DNA from: M55B174 sp964618065 | GTDB lineage: Bacteria; Patescibacteriota; Minisyncoccia; CAIUEV01; JAHKAQ01 | NCBI GenBank assembly: GCA_964618065.1 | Contig: CAZTZK010000029.1 | Span: forward strand, 1 to 17,277 | Direction of reading: 5' to 3' | DNA: 17,277 bases | Shown: in pieces, positions 5,767-14,632 of the stretch | Layout: each line of letters begins with the position of its first letter | How positions within the stretch are numbered: the first letter of the stretch is position 1 | Position numbers and translations under genes: made by a program | The notes under the pieces: model-generated | Told to the model about the DNA's origin: nothing | What the model saw: the letters and a program-made list of their open reading frames with translations, nothing else | Database searches by the model: none

Positions 5767-8700
5767 ATGTTTAAACCAGTAAGCCCAAGGGATAACCTAA
5801 ACAATTTAGAAAAAGAAATTCTCCAATTTTGGAAAGAAAACAAAGTTTTTGAACGCTCTATCCAAAACAGAAGTGAAGCTCCGGTTTATAGTTTTTTTGA
5901 TGGGCCACCTTTCGCTACGGGGATACCTCACTATGGAACCATTCTGTCTTCTGTAGCTAAAGATGTCGTTCCCAGATACTGGACTATGAAAGGTTACAGG
6001 GTTGATCGCCGTTGGGGTTGGGACTGTCATGGATTACCAGCAGAACATGGGGTTGAAAAAAAACTGGCCCTTAAGTCAAAGAATGAGATTGAGAGCAAAG
6101 TTGGAATTAAAAAATTTAATTTAGAATGTCAGAAAGAAGTAAGCCAAATGGCTGATGAATGGGAAAAAACTATTGACCGAATTGGAAGGTGGGTAGATTA
6201 CAAGAATTCCTACCGCACCATGGATAAAGAATATATGGAATCTGTTTGGTGGGCCTTTAAAGAACTTTATGAAAAAAATTTAATTTATGAAGCAAAAAGG
6301 ATTTCTCTTTATTGCCCTCACTGCGAAACTTCGTTGGCAAATTTTGAAATTGCGATGGATAATAGCTACAAAGAGGTAGAAGATACTTCAGTTATTGTAA
6401 AATTTAAGATAACCGAAGGGCAATATAGAGGGAACAGTTTTTTAGTTTGGACTACTACTCCTTGGACACTTCCTGCTAATACTGCTCTCGCTGTTGGTAA
6501 AGATATCCAATATCTCCGAGTAAAAACTGAAAAGAGAGAAACCCTTATTATCGCTAAAGAGAGAGTCAAAGAATTACTTGGAAAATATGCAATCTTGGAA
6601 GAAATTAAAGGAGATAATTTAGAAGGTATTCCTTATAGTGCTCCTTATCCTGAATCTTCTCATAAAGGCGGTAAAGAAGAAAACTTACATCATGTTTTTT
6701 TGGGAGATTTTGTTTCCACTGAAGAAGGAACAGGCATTGTACATTTAGCTCCTGCTTTTGGAGAAGATGATTTTAATTTATCCTCCGAAAAAAAGATACC
6801 TCTTATTGAAAATGTTGATTCTCAAGCTAGGTTTAAAGAGGGACTTTGGCAAGGGAAAAATGTTTGGAAAGCCTGTTCAGAGATTATCAAAAACCTGAAA
6901 GAAAAAAAGATTTTGTATAAAGAGCAGTTGATTAAACACTCTTATCCTTTTTGTTATCGATGCCATACTAGGTTAATTTATAAGACTCAACCGGCATGGT
7001 TTATTAACATTGATAAAATTCGTAAAAAATTAGAAGCTGAAAACGAAAAAATAAATTGGTATCCATCTTTCTTAAAACATGGCCGCTTCTTGAAAGGAAT
7101 TCAGTCAGCACCTGATTGGAATATCGCCCGTGATCGTTATTGGGGGACCGCTATTCCTATTTGGCGCTGTAATAAATGTAAGAAAATAAAAGCTGTTGGA
7201 TCTTATGATGAACTCTATCGACTTAGTGGCCAAAAATTGAAAGATTATCACCGTCCTTATGTTGATAAAGTAGATTTTAAATGTGAGTGTGGCGGAACTT
7301 TTAAAAGAATTCCCCAAGTTTTAGACTGTTGGTTTGAATCGGGTTCTATGCCATATGCAGCTTGTCATTATCCTTTTGAAAATAAAGAAAATTTTTCTCA
7401 GAAATTTCCCGCTGATTATATTGCGGAATATATTGCTCAGACGCGAGCTTGGTTTTATGTTTTGCATGTTCTAGCCGTAGCTCTTTTTGAAAGACCCGCT
7501 TTTAAAAATGTAGTAGCTACCGGAGTAATCGCCGGAGAAGATGGAAGAAAAATGTCTAAATCATTGGGAAATTTTACCGATCCCAAAATTATTCTAGATC
7601 AATATGGAGGAGACGCTTTAAGATTTTATTTAATGAGTTCTTCTATCATGGAGGCTCGCAATATTAGTTTTTCTGTTAAAGAAGTCGCCGGAATTAGAAA
7701 AGGATTTATTTCAACTCTCTGGAATTCTTATTCTTTCTTTGTTACTTATGCTCTAATTGATAAATTTATACCTGAAAAAAGAAAAAATGATGAAACCGTT
7801 ATATTAAAACCGGAAAATATTTTAGATCGTTGGATTTTAGCTGAATTAAATTTACTGACAAAAGATTTTGAAGAAAAAATGGACAATTACCAAATAGCCA
7901 GAGCTGCCCGTCTTTTACCTATTTTTATTGACAAGTTATCTAATTGGTATATTAGAAGAAGTCGTCGGAGATTTTGGAAAAGTGAAAATGACGGAGACAA
8001 AAAAATGGCTTATGCCACACTTTATAGAGTATTGGTAAATTTCTCCCAAATACTAGCCCCTTTTATGCCTTTTTTATCAGAAAACATTTACAAAAATTTA
8101 ACGGGGGAAGAATCGGTTCATCTTACTGATTATCCTAAGGTTGAAAAGGAATCCAGTGATAGCACTTTAATAAAAAAGATGCAAAAAGCTCAAGACATTG
8201 TTAAACTAGCCTTAGCTTTAAGAGCTGAAGCCGGCATTAAGGTTCGTCAACCTTTAAAAAGAATTTACATAAACCAAGACGACATTTACGAGACCCAGGA
8301 ATTACGAAAAATTATAAAAGAAGAAGTAAACATTAAGAAAATATCTTGCGGAAAAGAGGAGGAGATAGAAACCCTCAAAAAAATTAAAGTTAAAAAAGAA
8401 AATAAAATAGTAGTAGGCCTTGATATTGAAATAACTCCGGAACTTAAAGAAGAAGGAGCGGCTCGCGAAATTATAAGGCATATTCAAGAAATGCGTCGTA
8501 AAGCAGGTTATAAGCTTGATGATAGAATTTTTATAAATTATGCAGGAGCGGAAAATATCTTCAAAAATTTTGGAGATTTAATTAAAAAAGAAACTTTAGC
8601 TTTAGAATTAAAGAAAAATATAAAAGATAAAAACGATCTGGAGGAAGAAAAACAAATTGGGGATCAAATTGTAAAATTGGCAGTATCCAAAAAAATCTAA
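5767..8700 (+). CDS. ileS: isoleucyl-tRNA synthetase, eukaryote-like (type 2) form
   Basis: This is a 977-aa class I synthetase charging tRNA-Ile in the cytoplasm, with an editing domain against mischarged valine. The ATP signature occurs as GPPFATGIPHYGT (46-58), with HYGT (55-58) in place of HIGH. The wording FATGxPHYG and the long C-terminus resemble eukaryotic and type 2 bacterial IleRS rather than the E. coli-like form. Next come CPHC (183-186), the CP1 editing domain with WTTTPWTLPAN (228-238), CYRC (396-399), a likely zinc site Cys468/Cys471/Cys506/Cys508, and KMSKS (595-599). The helical anticodon-binding domain covers about 685-830, and the C-terminal extension is Lys/Glu-rich. The ATG has no Shine-Dalgarno sequence and starts immediately before the conserved N-terminal region. 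recO follows 30 bases downstream. Confidence 0.97.
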   Translation: MFKPVSPRDNLNNLEKEILQFWKENKVFERSIQNRSEAPVYSFFDGPPFATGIPHYGTILSSVAKDVVPRYWTMKGYRVDRRWGWDCHGLPAEHGVEKKLALKSKNEIESKVGIKKFNLECQKEVSQMADEWEKTIDRIGRWVDYKNSYRTMDKEYMESVWWAFKELYEKNLIYEAKRISLYCPHCETSLANFEIAMDNSYKEVEDTSVIVKFKITEGQYRGNSFLVWTTTPWTLPANTALAVGKDIQYLRVKTEKRETLIIAKERVKELLGKYAILEEIKGDNLEGIPYSAPYPESSHKGGKEENLHHVFLGDFVSTEEGTGIVHLAPAFGEDDFNLSSEKKIPLIENVDSQARFKEGLWQGKNVWKACSEIIKNLKEKKILYKEQLIKHSYPFCYRCHTRLIYKTQPAWFINIDKIRKKLEAENEKINWYPSFLKHGRFLKGIQSAPDWNIARDRYWGTAIPIWRCNKCKKIKAVGSYDELYRLSGQKLKDYHRPYVDKVDFKCECGGTFKRIPQVLDCWFESGSMPYAACHYPFENKENFSQKFPADYIAEYIAQTRAWFYVLHVLAVALFERPAFKNVVATGVIAGEDGRKMSKSLGNFTDPKIILDQYGGDALRFYLMSSSIMEARNISFSVKEVAGIRKGFISTLWNSYSFFVTYALIDKFIPEKRKNDETVILKPENILDRWILAELNLLTKDFEEKMDNYQIARAARLLPIFIDKLSNWYIRRSRRRFWKSENDGDKKMAYATLYRVLVNFSQILAPFMPFLSENIYKNLTGEESVHLTDYPKVEKESSDSTLIKKMQKAQDIVKLALALRAEAGIKVRQPLKRIYINQDDIYETQELRKIIKEEVNIKKISCGKEEEIETLKKIKVKKENKIVVGLDIEITPELKEEGAAREIIRHIQEMRRKAGYKLDDRIFINYAGAENIFKNFGDLIKKETLALELKKNIKDKNDLEEEKQIGDQIVKLAVSKKI

Positions 8701-8730
8701 AAAAGATGCCCTTTCTTCATTAATAAATAA

Positions 8731-9468
8731 ATGAATGACGCCAAAATAAGTGAAAGCCTTATTTTAAAAAAAGTAAAAGTAGGAGAATTTGATATTTTTT
8801 TTACAGCTCTTACAAAAAAATATGGGAAAATTAATATTTTTGCCAAGAGCACTAGAAAAATAAAAGCAAAACTGGGCTTTCATTTAGAGCCAGGAAGTAT
8901 TTCGCGTCTTTACTTTGTCCCAAAAAGAAATGGTAGCTACTTGCTTACTGGAGCAGTTTCCATTTGGAAACCCGACTTTTTAAAATTTTCTTCATTCAAA
9001 AATAAAATTTTTTTTCAAGCATTAGACTTGATAGATAAATTAGCCATTGAAGACATTCAAGAGTTGAACCAAATTTTATCTCTTTTTGATTTGAGCAAAA
9101 AATATCTTCAAAGTATAACCGTCAAAAAACTAGGAAGGGAAAAACTGATCCTTTATCAAACAAGTTTCATATTAAAATTATTAGATTCTGCTGGCTTTCG
9201 CCCTGATTTTAAAAAATGTGCTAATTGTAAAAAAATATTTAATGATAAAAAAAACATTTATTTTAATAATGAGAGTGGGGAACTAGTCTGTTGCCAATTT
9301 TCTCTATCCTCTATTTCAAGCCAAAAGATCAATTTTAATTCTTTAAAATTAGCTAATTACTTACTCCAAGAACCCTTGATTAAAATTAAAAAATTAAAGA
9401 TCAAAAAAGAAATTATAGAAAAAACTTGGAAATTAACTCTGAATCATCTAAAATATTATTTAGATTAG
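8731..9468 (+). CDS. recO: DNA repair protein RecO
   Basis: This is a 245-aa recombination mediator of the RecFOR pathway, which helps load RecA on SSB-coated single-stranded DNA. The N-terminal OB fold (about 1-80) shows the family pattern: a start like SLILKKVKVGEFD, then KYGKINIFAKSTRKIKAKLG (residues 30-49) and LEPG. The middle is helical. A zinc-finger-like site carries Cys163, Cys166 and then adjacent Cys187-Cys188, where many RecO proteins have a second CxxC. The length matches the family. It follows ileS by 30 bases with no terminator between them, so co-transcription is likely. No Shine-Dalgarno sequence is seen. It ends with TAG. Sequence conservation in RecO is low, but the N-terminal pattern with the cysteine site makes the assignment fairly safe. 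Confidence 0.88.
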   Translation: MNDAKISESLILKKVKVGEFDIFFTALTKKYGKINIFAKSTRKIKAKLGFHLEPGSISRLYFVPKRNGSYLLTGAVSIWKPDFLKFSSFKNKIFFQALDLIDKLAIEDIQELNQILSLFDLSKKYLQSITVKKLGREKLILYQTSFILKLLDSAGFRPDFKKCANCKKIFNDKKNIYFNNESGELVCCQFSLSSISSQKINFNSLKLANYLLQEPLIKIKKLKIKKEIIEKTWKLTLNHLKYYLD

Positions 9469-9487
9469 AAAAACATAAAAAATAAAA

Positions 9488-11413
9488 ATGGAACTTAAAA
9501 AATTACAAAATAAACTCCACTCTAGAACAAATGATATTGAAAAACGTACCCACGATTTCAATCCTTTGAACCCTCAAAATGTCAAAGAGAAAAGAAGAGA
9601 AGAAGGGACAGTCAATAAACTCGAGCAAGAAAAGTGGGCAGAAGGTAACGAGACTACTCAAAAACAAAAAAGGAGTTTAACTAAAATAGTTATCGGTGTT
9701 TTCATCCTCCTGGGATTTCTTTTGGGAGGTTACGGTTTTTACTTATATAAAACAAAACAATTTTCTCCTGATAATGTCATTCTTTCTTTTGATGCTCCTG
9801 AATCTATAGAGACAGGAAGAGAATTTTCTTTTAGTCTATTGTATCATAATAACAACCGTGCCGATCTAAAAAATTGCCAACTGGAAATAACTTTTCCTGA
9901 ATCTTTAGAAATAATTAATATTGATCAGGAATCTATGGAAATTGGCGAGGATTTTATTCTTTTTAAAATTAATGAATTATCCGCAAAAAAAAATGGAACG
10001 ATAAATTTCAAAGGGAAAATAGTTGAGAAAACGCAAGCGGTTGCTTATTTAAATGCAACTCTTACTTATACAAAAGGGGAGGAGGAAAATAAACAAACGG
10101 GTCGTCAAGGAATAAACATTTTAGCTTCAAAAATACTAGTCCAATTAGAAGCTACTCGCCAAACAGCTTCGGGAGATTTGGCAGAATATCTTTTGAGAAT
10201 TAAAAATAATACTTTAGAGAATATCGAGGGCATAGAAGCTCAATTAAAATATCCTGGGGGTTTTACTTATGTAGAAGCTAATATAGCACCAGCAGGAGAA
10301 GGAAATAATATTTTTAGATTACCTACTCTTAATCCTGGAGAAGAGACAGAAATTAGCATCAAAGGTAATTTAGTGGGATCAGTTGTAGAAAAAAAGATTG
10401 TTTCTGCTCAAATAGGGTTGAGAGAAGAAGAAAATTTTACCATTTTAGCTGAAGAAGAGGCTCAAACAGAAATGGTAAGTTCTCCTTTAACTGTTCAACA
10501 AGAAATTCTAAGCGGGATTGATGAAAAAGGGAACACTAACCCGGGAGATTCCCTAAAATTTAAAGTTAAATACCTCAATTCCAGCGATTTACCAATGAAC
10601 GACGTAGTAATTACTGTTTCTTTAGAAGGAAAAGCTATAGATTTTCCTTCTGTCTCTGCAGAAAACGGAGACTTTAACCTCAACCAGAAAAAAATTGTTT
10701 GGAGAGGAGGGAAAAATCCTTCTCTGAAAACTTTAGATCCTCAAAAAGAAGGAGAGTTAAGTTTTGAATTTGATATACTTTCTTTTCTGCCTTCAGAAAG
10801 TTTAGACGATAAAAATTTTGAAGTTTCTGTCTTGGCTCAAATTGATAGTCCTGATGTTCCCACTCCCATTGCTGCCAATAAATTAATCGCTTCAAATCAA
10901 AAGAAGATTAAGGTTAATAGTAAAGTGATTTTTGAGAGCTCGGGATTTTACAATGACAACGTTATCCCTAACTTTGGCCCTATCCCTCCTAAAGTTGAAA
11001 AAGAAACCAGCTACACAATCCATTGGAAAATTATAAATATAAACAATGATATTTCTTCAACTGTCGTTAAAGCAACCTTGCCTGATTATATACTTTGGAA
11101 AGAAAATTTCTATCCAGCTGGTGCCCGAGAATTAACATTTGATGAAAGAACCCATGAGGTCATCTGGGAGCCCGATAAAATAACCGCCCAAACAGGCACT
11201 CAACTTGCCGCCAAAGAAGTTATTTTTCAAATTTCAATTACTCCTCAAGAGACTCAAATTGATCAAGAACCTATTCTAATAGATAAAGCTATTCTTACTG
11301 GAACTGATAATTTTACGGGAAAAGAATATAAGCTAGAAGACAACGAACCAATTACTACTAAACTAAAAGACGACATTAGTGTTGATTCTTCAGGGGCAAA
11401 AATAGTGGAATAA
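9488..11413 (+). CDS. single-pass surface protein with repeated Ig-like (DUF11-type) domains
   Basis: This is a 641-aa protein of unknown specific function. A polar, charged cytoplasmic N-terminus (about 1-62) precedes one membrane segment (about 65-87). The rest is extracytoplasmic and rich in beta-strand patterns. It appears to form about four sandwich domains, at roughly 97-212, 213-330, 331-480 and 481-630. Recurring features are a proline/glycine-bounded start such as GREFSFSLLYHN or GDSLKFKVKYLN, a following segment like ITFPESLEI or AQLKYPGGFTYVEA, and a later strand-rich end. This resembles DUF11/CARDB-type repeats found in prokaryotic envelope proteins. The region has few cysteines and no catalytic motif that I can see, so a structural or adhesive role is likely. 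It starts 19 bases after recO and is followed by two further membrane-protein genes. Confidence 0.75.
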   Translation: MELKKLQNKLHSRTNDIEKRTHDFNPLNPQNVKEKRREEGTVNKLEQEKWAEGNETTQKQKRSLTKIVIGVFILLGFLLGGYGFYLYKTKQFSPDNVILSFDAPESIETGREFSFSLLYHNNNRADLKNCQLEITFPESLEIINIDQESMEIGEDFILFKINELSAKKNGTINFKGKIVEKTQAVAYLNATLTYTKGEEENKQTGRQGINILASKILVQLEATRQTASGDLAEYLLRIKNNTLENIEGIEAQLKYPGGFTYVEANIAPAGEGNNIFRLPTLNPGEETEISIKGNLVGSVVEKKIVSAQIGLREEENFTILAEEEAQTEMVSSPLTVQQEILSGIDEKGNTNPGDSLKFKVKYLNSSDLPMNDVVITVSLEGKAIDFPSVSAENGDFNLNQKKIVWRGGKNPSLKTLDPQKEGELSFEFDILSFLPSESLDDKNFEVSVLAQIDSPDVPTPIAANKLIASNQKKIKVNSKVIFESSGFYNDNVIPNFGPIPPKVEKETSYTIHWKIININNDISSTVVKATLPDYILWKENFYPAGARELTFDERTHEVIWEPDKITAQTGTQLAAKEVIFQISITPQETQIDQEPILIDKAILTGTDNFTGKEYKLEDNEPITTKLKDDISVDSSGAKIVE

Positions 11414-11449
11414 AAGAACAACTTGTTTTTCATTTTTCTTTATGCTTAA

Positions 11450-12322
11450 ATGAAAAACCGTAAAACTAGAAAGATTTTTGCCAAAAAAAACATGCAACAA
11501 ATCAAAACAATAAAGTTTACAGTCCTCTTCTCTTTATTAACCGGAGTAATTTTTTTAGGAACGGCTTTATTTTTTTTCCCAAAATATCAATCAAGTTTTT
11601 CAGCTGTTATCTTAGAGAAAAAAACAATTTCTAGAGATCTAAATAATGAAAATAATTTTCAAGAGATAGAACACGCTCTCCAGTTGTCTAAATATTTTTT
11701 ACTAAGTGATACCTTTATAGAAAAAATAGAAGAGAACATAGATCTTGATTTTAATAGTTCCTCTACCTACAAAGATTTTTTGGATGAGGAAGAAGAAAAA
11801 GTATTCTTTGGACAAAAATTTAAAATTGACAAAGCTGACTGGATTCGGTCTATTTCAGTAAAAAGAAATAAAGAAATAAATTTAATTGCTGTTAAAATAA
11901 AATCTGATAACCCTAAAATCGTTTATTTATATTCTCTAGAAATTGCTCGAAGCCTTAGAGAGTCTTTCCCTGAATTTTTAAACTCTGAAAATCTAGAAAT
12001 CAAGATTCTAGATAATCCAAGTAAGGCTAGTACTAACCGCCTAGATTTTTTCTATTTTTCTCTCTTAGGAATTATCTTTGGAGGTCTAATAGGAAATATC
12101 ATCTTATTAGTCTTTAAGAAAAGAATGGAAAATTCTTTTCTTCAGAAAAAGAAAAAGAGAGAAAAGGTTGGAGTTAAAAAAGAAAAAAGAGAAAAAGAAA
12201 AAAGGGGTAAGAAGAAAAAAAAATATATAGAAGAAGAATTATTTCCTAAAGAAAAAAATAAAAACTTAAGTGAAGATCAAATAAAAGAAAGACTGAATCG
12301 TTTAATAAATGGAGATTTATAA
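11450..12322 (+). CDS. two-TM membrane protein, Wzz-like, with lysine-rich tail
   Basis: This is a 290-aa protein with a basic N-terminus, a membrane segment at about 22-44, an extracytoplasmic region of about 155 residues, a second membrane segment at about 199-222 and a cytoplasmic tail. The layout resembles polysaccharide co-polymerases (Wzz/YveK type), including the short segment with a proline just before TM2 (ILDNPSKAS, 187-195) and a Gly-rich TM2. Similarity to that family is by topology, not by a strong signature. The tail (223-290) is extremely Lys/Glu-rich, with no kinase domain or glycosyltransferase nearby. The gene is 36 bases after the Ig-like surface protein and nine bases before the DUF4012 gene, so the three are probably co-transcribed. 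A general membrane scaffold is the alternative. Confidence 0.65.
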   Translation: MKNRKTRKIFAKKNMQQIKTIKFTVLFSLLTGVIFLGTALFFFPKYQSSFSAVILEKKTISRDLNNENNFQEIEHALQLSKYFLLSDTFIEKIEENIDLDFNSSSTYKDFLDEEEEKVFFGQKFKIDKADWIRSISVKRNKEINLIAVKIKSDNPKIVYLYSLEIARSLRESFPEFLNSENLEIKILDNPSKASTNRLDFFYFSLLGIIFGGLIGNIILLVFKKRMENSFLQKKKKREKVGVKKEKREKEKRGKKKKKYIEEELFPKEKNKNLSEDQIKERLNRLINGDL

Positions 12323-12331
12323 AAAATTAAA

Positions 12332-13726
12332 ATGAGGAAAGAAATAAAAATAGCCCTGTATTTTATTCTGCTTTCAACTTTAATTATTGCAGTATTTTAT
12401 TATTTCAAGAGCTCAATCTTTGGACCAAAAGAAAAATCAAATCAAGTCTCTCAAGAAAATCAAATTTCAGGGACCTCAGAAGAAGGAAGTCTTAACTTTT
12501 TAACATTTATTGAAAAATTTAACAGAAAAGATCCTCCTCAGAAATATCTTTTTCTTTTTCAAAATTCAATGGAGCTAAGACCAACGGGTGGATTTATTGG
12601 ATCTTTCGCAATTGTAGATATTGCCGGGGGAAAAATAATCAAGAAAGAGACATTTGATACTGCAGTCTTTGATAAAAATATTAAAGACTCTCCGGAACCT
12701 CCTTATTTTATTAAAAAATATCTTCACGCTTCTAGCTGGGGAATGCGAGATTCTAATTGGTCTTTTGATTTTCCAACTAGTGCCACTAGAGCTATCAGTT
12801 TTTATGAAATGGGGAGTCAAACTGGAGAAAAACTTGATGGAGTAATAGGATTTACAACCAATGTTCTAAGCTATCTTATTGGAAAAACCGGCTCTGTAGA
12901 AATCCAAGGGATAGCTGGTGAATTTACCGAAGAAAACTGCCTGGAAAAATTAGAATATGAAGTTGAAATGGGTTATAACGCAAGAGGAGTATCCCAAGAA
13001 GAAAGAAAGAATATTTTGGGTGAATTAATGGAAATAGTTTTAGCTAGAATGATGCAATTGAATAAATTAGAGCAATTTATGATGCTTGATGAATTAAAAA
13101 ATCTCCTCAATAAAAAAGATATCCAATTTTTCTTTCTGGATCCTCAAATGGAAAATTTTGTTTTGGAAAATAATTGGGGAGGAGAAATTGTTCCCACCAA
13201 AGAAAATGATTATTTATCTATCGTTGATTCAAATCTAGGGGCCAGAAAAACTGATCGCTGTATGGAACGTTCTTTCACTTATTATATTGATGCCGATGAA
13301 AAAGAGAGAGCGCAAGCAAACCTAAAAATAAATTACAAAAATACTTGCTTAGAGAAAAATTTTATGACCGATAATTATCATAGTTATTTAAGAATTTATA
13401 CTCCGCAAGGTACTCAAATAGAAAGTACCGAAGGGTTTGACAGGGGGTACATTGATGAATCAATGTTAGCCGAAGAAAATGTAGCTATTGAAGAAGAAAA
13501 AGAAAAAACAATTTTTGGTAATCTGGTTTACGTCCCTCTCGGCCAAGAAAAGAATTATTCTTTTACTTACAAAATACCCGAATCCGTTAATTTATCAGAT
13601 TATAAAGTTTATTTTCAGAAACAGGCAGGCATGAAAAATCCTTACCTTAAAATAATTCTCAAGCATAATCAAAAAGAAGAAATATTATTTGAAGGAGAGA
13701 TAGAACAAGATATTTTAATTCCTTAA
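12332..13726 (+). CDS. DUF4012-family membrane-anchored protein
   Basis: This is a 464-aa protein with one N-terminal membrane segment (about 6-25) and a large extracytoplasmic domain. The DUF4012 signature is clear: LFLFQNSMELRPTGGFIGSF (73-92), followed by WGMRDSNWSFDFPTSA (136-151) and LDGVIGF (168-174). Its biochemical function is not established. It is common in Candidate Phyla Radiation genomes and also occurs in some Gram-positive bacteria, which suggests an envelope role. Three cysteines (203, 310, 339) lie in the outer domain and could form a disulfide. The C-terminal part (about 310-464) is beta-rich. It starts nine bases after the Wzz-like gene and probably ends that operon, since a promoter for parA lies in the following spacer. 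No hairpin terminator is visible after it. Confidence 0.88.
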   Translation: MRKEIKIALYFILLSTLIIAVFYYFKSSIFGPKEKSNQVSQENQISGTSEEGSLNFLTFIEKFNRKDPPQKYLFLFQNSMELRPTGGFIGSFAIVDIAGGKIIKKETFDTAVFDKNIKDSPEPPYFIKKYLHASSWGMRDSNWSFDFPTSATRAISFYEMGSQTGEKLDGVIGFTTNVLSYLIGKTGSVEIQGIAGEFTEENCLEKLEYEVEMGYNARGVSQEERKNILGELMEIVLARMMQLNKLEQFMMLDELKNLLNKKDIQFFFLDPQMENFVLENNWGGEIVPTKENDYLSIVDSNLGARKTDRCMERSFTYYIDADEKERAQANLKINYKNTCLEKNFMTDNYHSYLRIYTPQGTQIESTEGFDRGYIDESMLAEENVAIEEEKEKTIFGNLVYVPLGQEKNYSFTYKIPESVNLSDYKVYFQKQAGMKNPYLKIILKHNQKEEILFEGEIEQDILIP

Positions 13727-13743
13727 ATTATTGGTACGAATTA

Positions 13744-13782
13744 TTCAACATTTAAAACTTTTTTGCTATAATCTGTTATAAT
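13744..13782 (+). promoter_or_regulatory. candidate promoter(s) for parAB
   Basis: A perfect TATAAT (13767-13772) is preceded by an extended -10 TG (TGCTATAAT) and, 17 bases upstream, by the weak -35 TTCAAC (13744-13749). A second perfect TATAAT lies at 13777-13782, ten bases further on. The strong -10 with TG makes a promoter likely even though the -35 is poor. Confidence 0.6.
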
Positions 13783-13791
13783 AAATAAGAA

Positions 13792-13807
13792 TTCTATTTC
13801 AATAGAA
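13792..13807 (+). promoter_or_regulatory. inverted repeat in the parAB leader
   Basis: TTCTATT (13792-13798) and AATAGAA (13801-13807) are perfect inverted repeats around TC, just after the predicted transcription start and 35 bases before the parA ATG. It could be a site for autoregulation by ParA or ParB, a leader hairpin or a chance AT-rich repeat. It does not match the usual parS palindrome. Confidence 0.3.
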
Positions 13808-13842
13808 CTTTAGTAAAAAACAAAATTACCTTTTATTAAAAA

Positions 13843-14622
13843 ATGGGTAAAATAATTTCTTTAGTAAACCAAAAAGGAGGAGTAGGAAAAACAACTACTG
13901 CGGTAAATCTAGCCCAATATCTTTCTGAAAAGGGAAGAATTGTTCTTTTAGTAGATTTAGATCCTCAGGCTAATGCTACTAGTGGGGTCGGGATTAGTAA
14001 AAATGAATCTCAAACTGGAGTTTATGATATTCTTATAAAAAAAATATTTCCTGAAAAAGCAATTTTAAGCGCTCAATCTGTTAATTTTGATGTTTTGCCT
14101 TCTTCTATAGATCTCTCAGGCGCTCCTATTGAATTAACAAACTTGCCCAATAGAGAATATCGTCTTTTTGACGCTTTAAAAAATATTCGGGAGCATTATG
14201 ACTATATTATAATTGACAGTCCTCCAAGCCTTGATTTATTAACTATTAACGGTTTGGTGGCTTCTAACGAAATAATAATTCCTGTTCAGTGTGAATATTA
14301 CTCACTAGAAGGCTTAAGCAGACTTCTAGAAACCGTAAGCCTTATCAAGGAAGGTTTAAATTCCAGTTTGGCAATAATGGGAGCAGTCCTCACTATGTAT
14401 GACAAAAGAAATAAGCTTTCTCGTCAAGTTTTAAAAGAAGTAAAAGATAATTTCCCGGGCAGAGTTTTTGGCTCAGTTATACCTAGAAATGTAAGGCTTT
14501 CTGAAGCTCCTAGTTTTGGGAAAACAATTTTAAATTTCGCTAAACTTTCCAAAGGCGCTAAAGCCTATAATAATTTAGCTCAGGAAGTTATTGAAATGGA
14601 AAGAGAAAATTTTACAATCTAA
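13843..14622 (+). CDS. parA: chromosome-partitioning ATPase ParA (Soj)
   Basis: This is a 259-aa deviant Walker ATPase that binds DNA nonspecifically in its ATP dimer form and helps segregate chromosomal origins with ParB. The P-loop is KGGVGKTT (11-18), with the signature Lys at 11. The A-prime motif is DLDPQAN (38-44), and Walker B is IIIDSPPS (122-129). The C-terminal segment RNVRLSEAPSFGK (215-227) carries the DNA-binding arginine typical of chromosomal ParA. There is no N-terminal helix-turn-helix extension, which indicates the small chromosomal type rather than the large plasmid type. The start is fixed by the conserved N-terminus just before the P-loop. No Shine-Dalgarno sequence is seen. 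parB begins ten bases downstream, and both genes share the promoter at 13744-13782. Confidence 0.97.
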   Translation: MGKIISLVNQKGGVGKTTTAVNLAQYLSEKGRIVLLVDLDPQANATSGVGISKNESQTGVYDILIKKIFPEKAILSAQSVNFDVLPSSIDLSGAPIELTNLPNREYRLFDALKNIREHYDYIIIDSPPSLDLLTINGLVASNEIIIPVQCEYYSLEGLSRLLETVSLIKEGLNSSLAIMGAVLTMYDKRNKLSRQVLKEVKDNFPGRVFGSVIPRNVRLSEAPSFGKTILNFAKLSKGAKAYNNLAQEVIEMERENFTI

Positions 14623-14632
14623 AAAATAAAAA

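Noticed and set aside
5767..8700. Several open frames antisense to ileS (for example 6366-6569, 7105-7317 and 8302-8487)
   Set aside because: They lie wholly inside a strongly conserved synthetase gene, have low-complexity or unlikely protein sequences and no start signals.
12575..12845. Overlapping frames on both strands inside the DUF4012 gene
   Set aside because: The DUF4012 signature occupies this segment in the main frame; the others are shadows.
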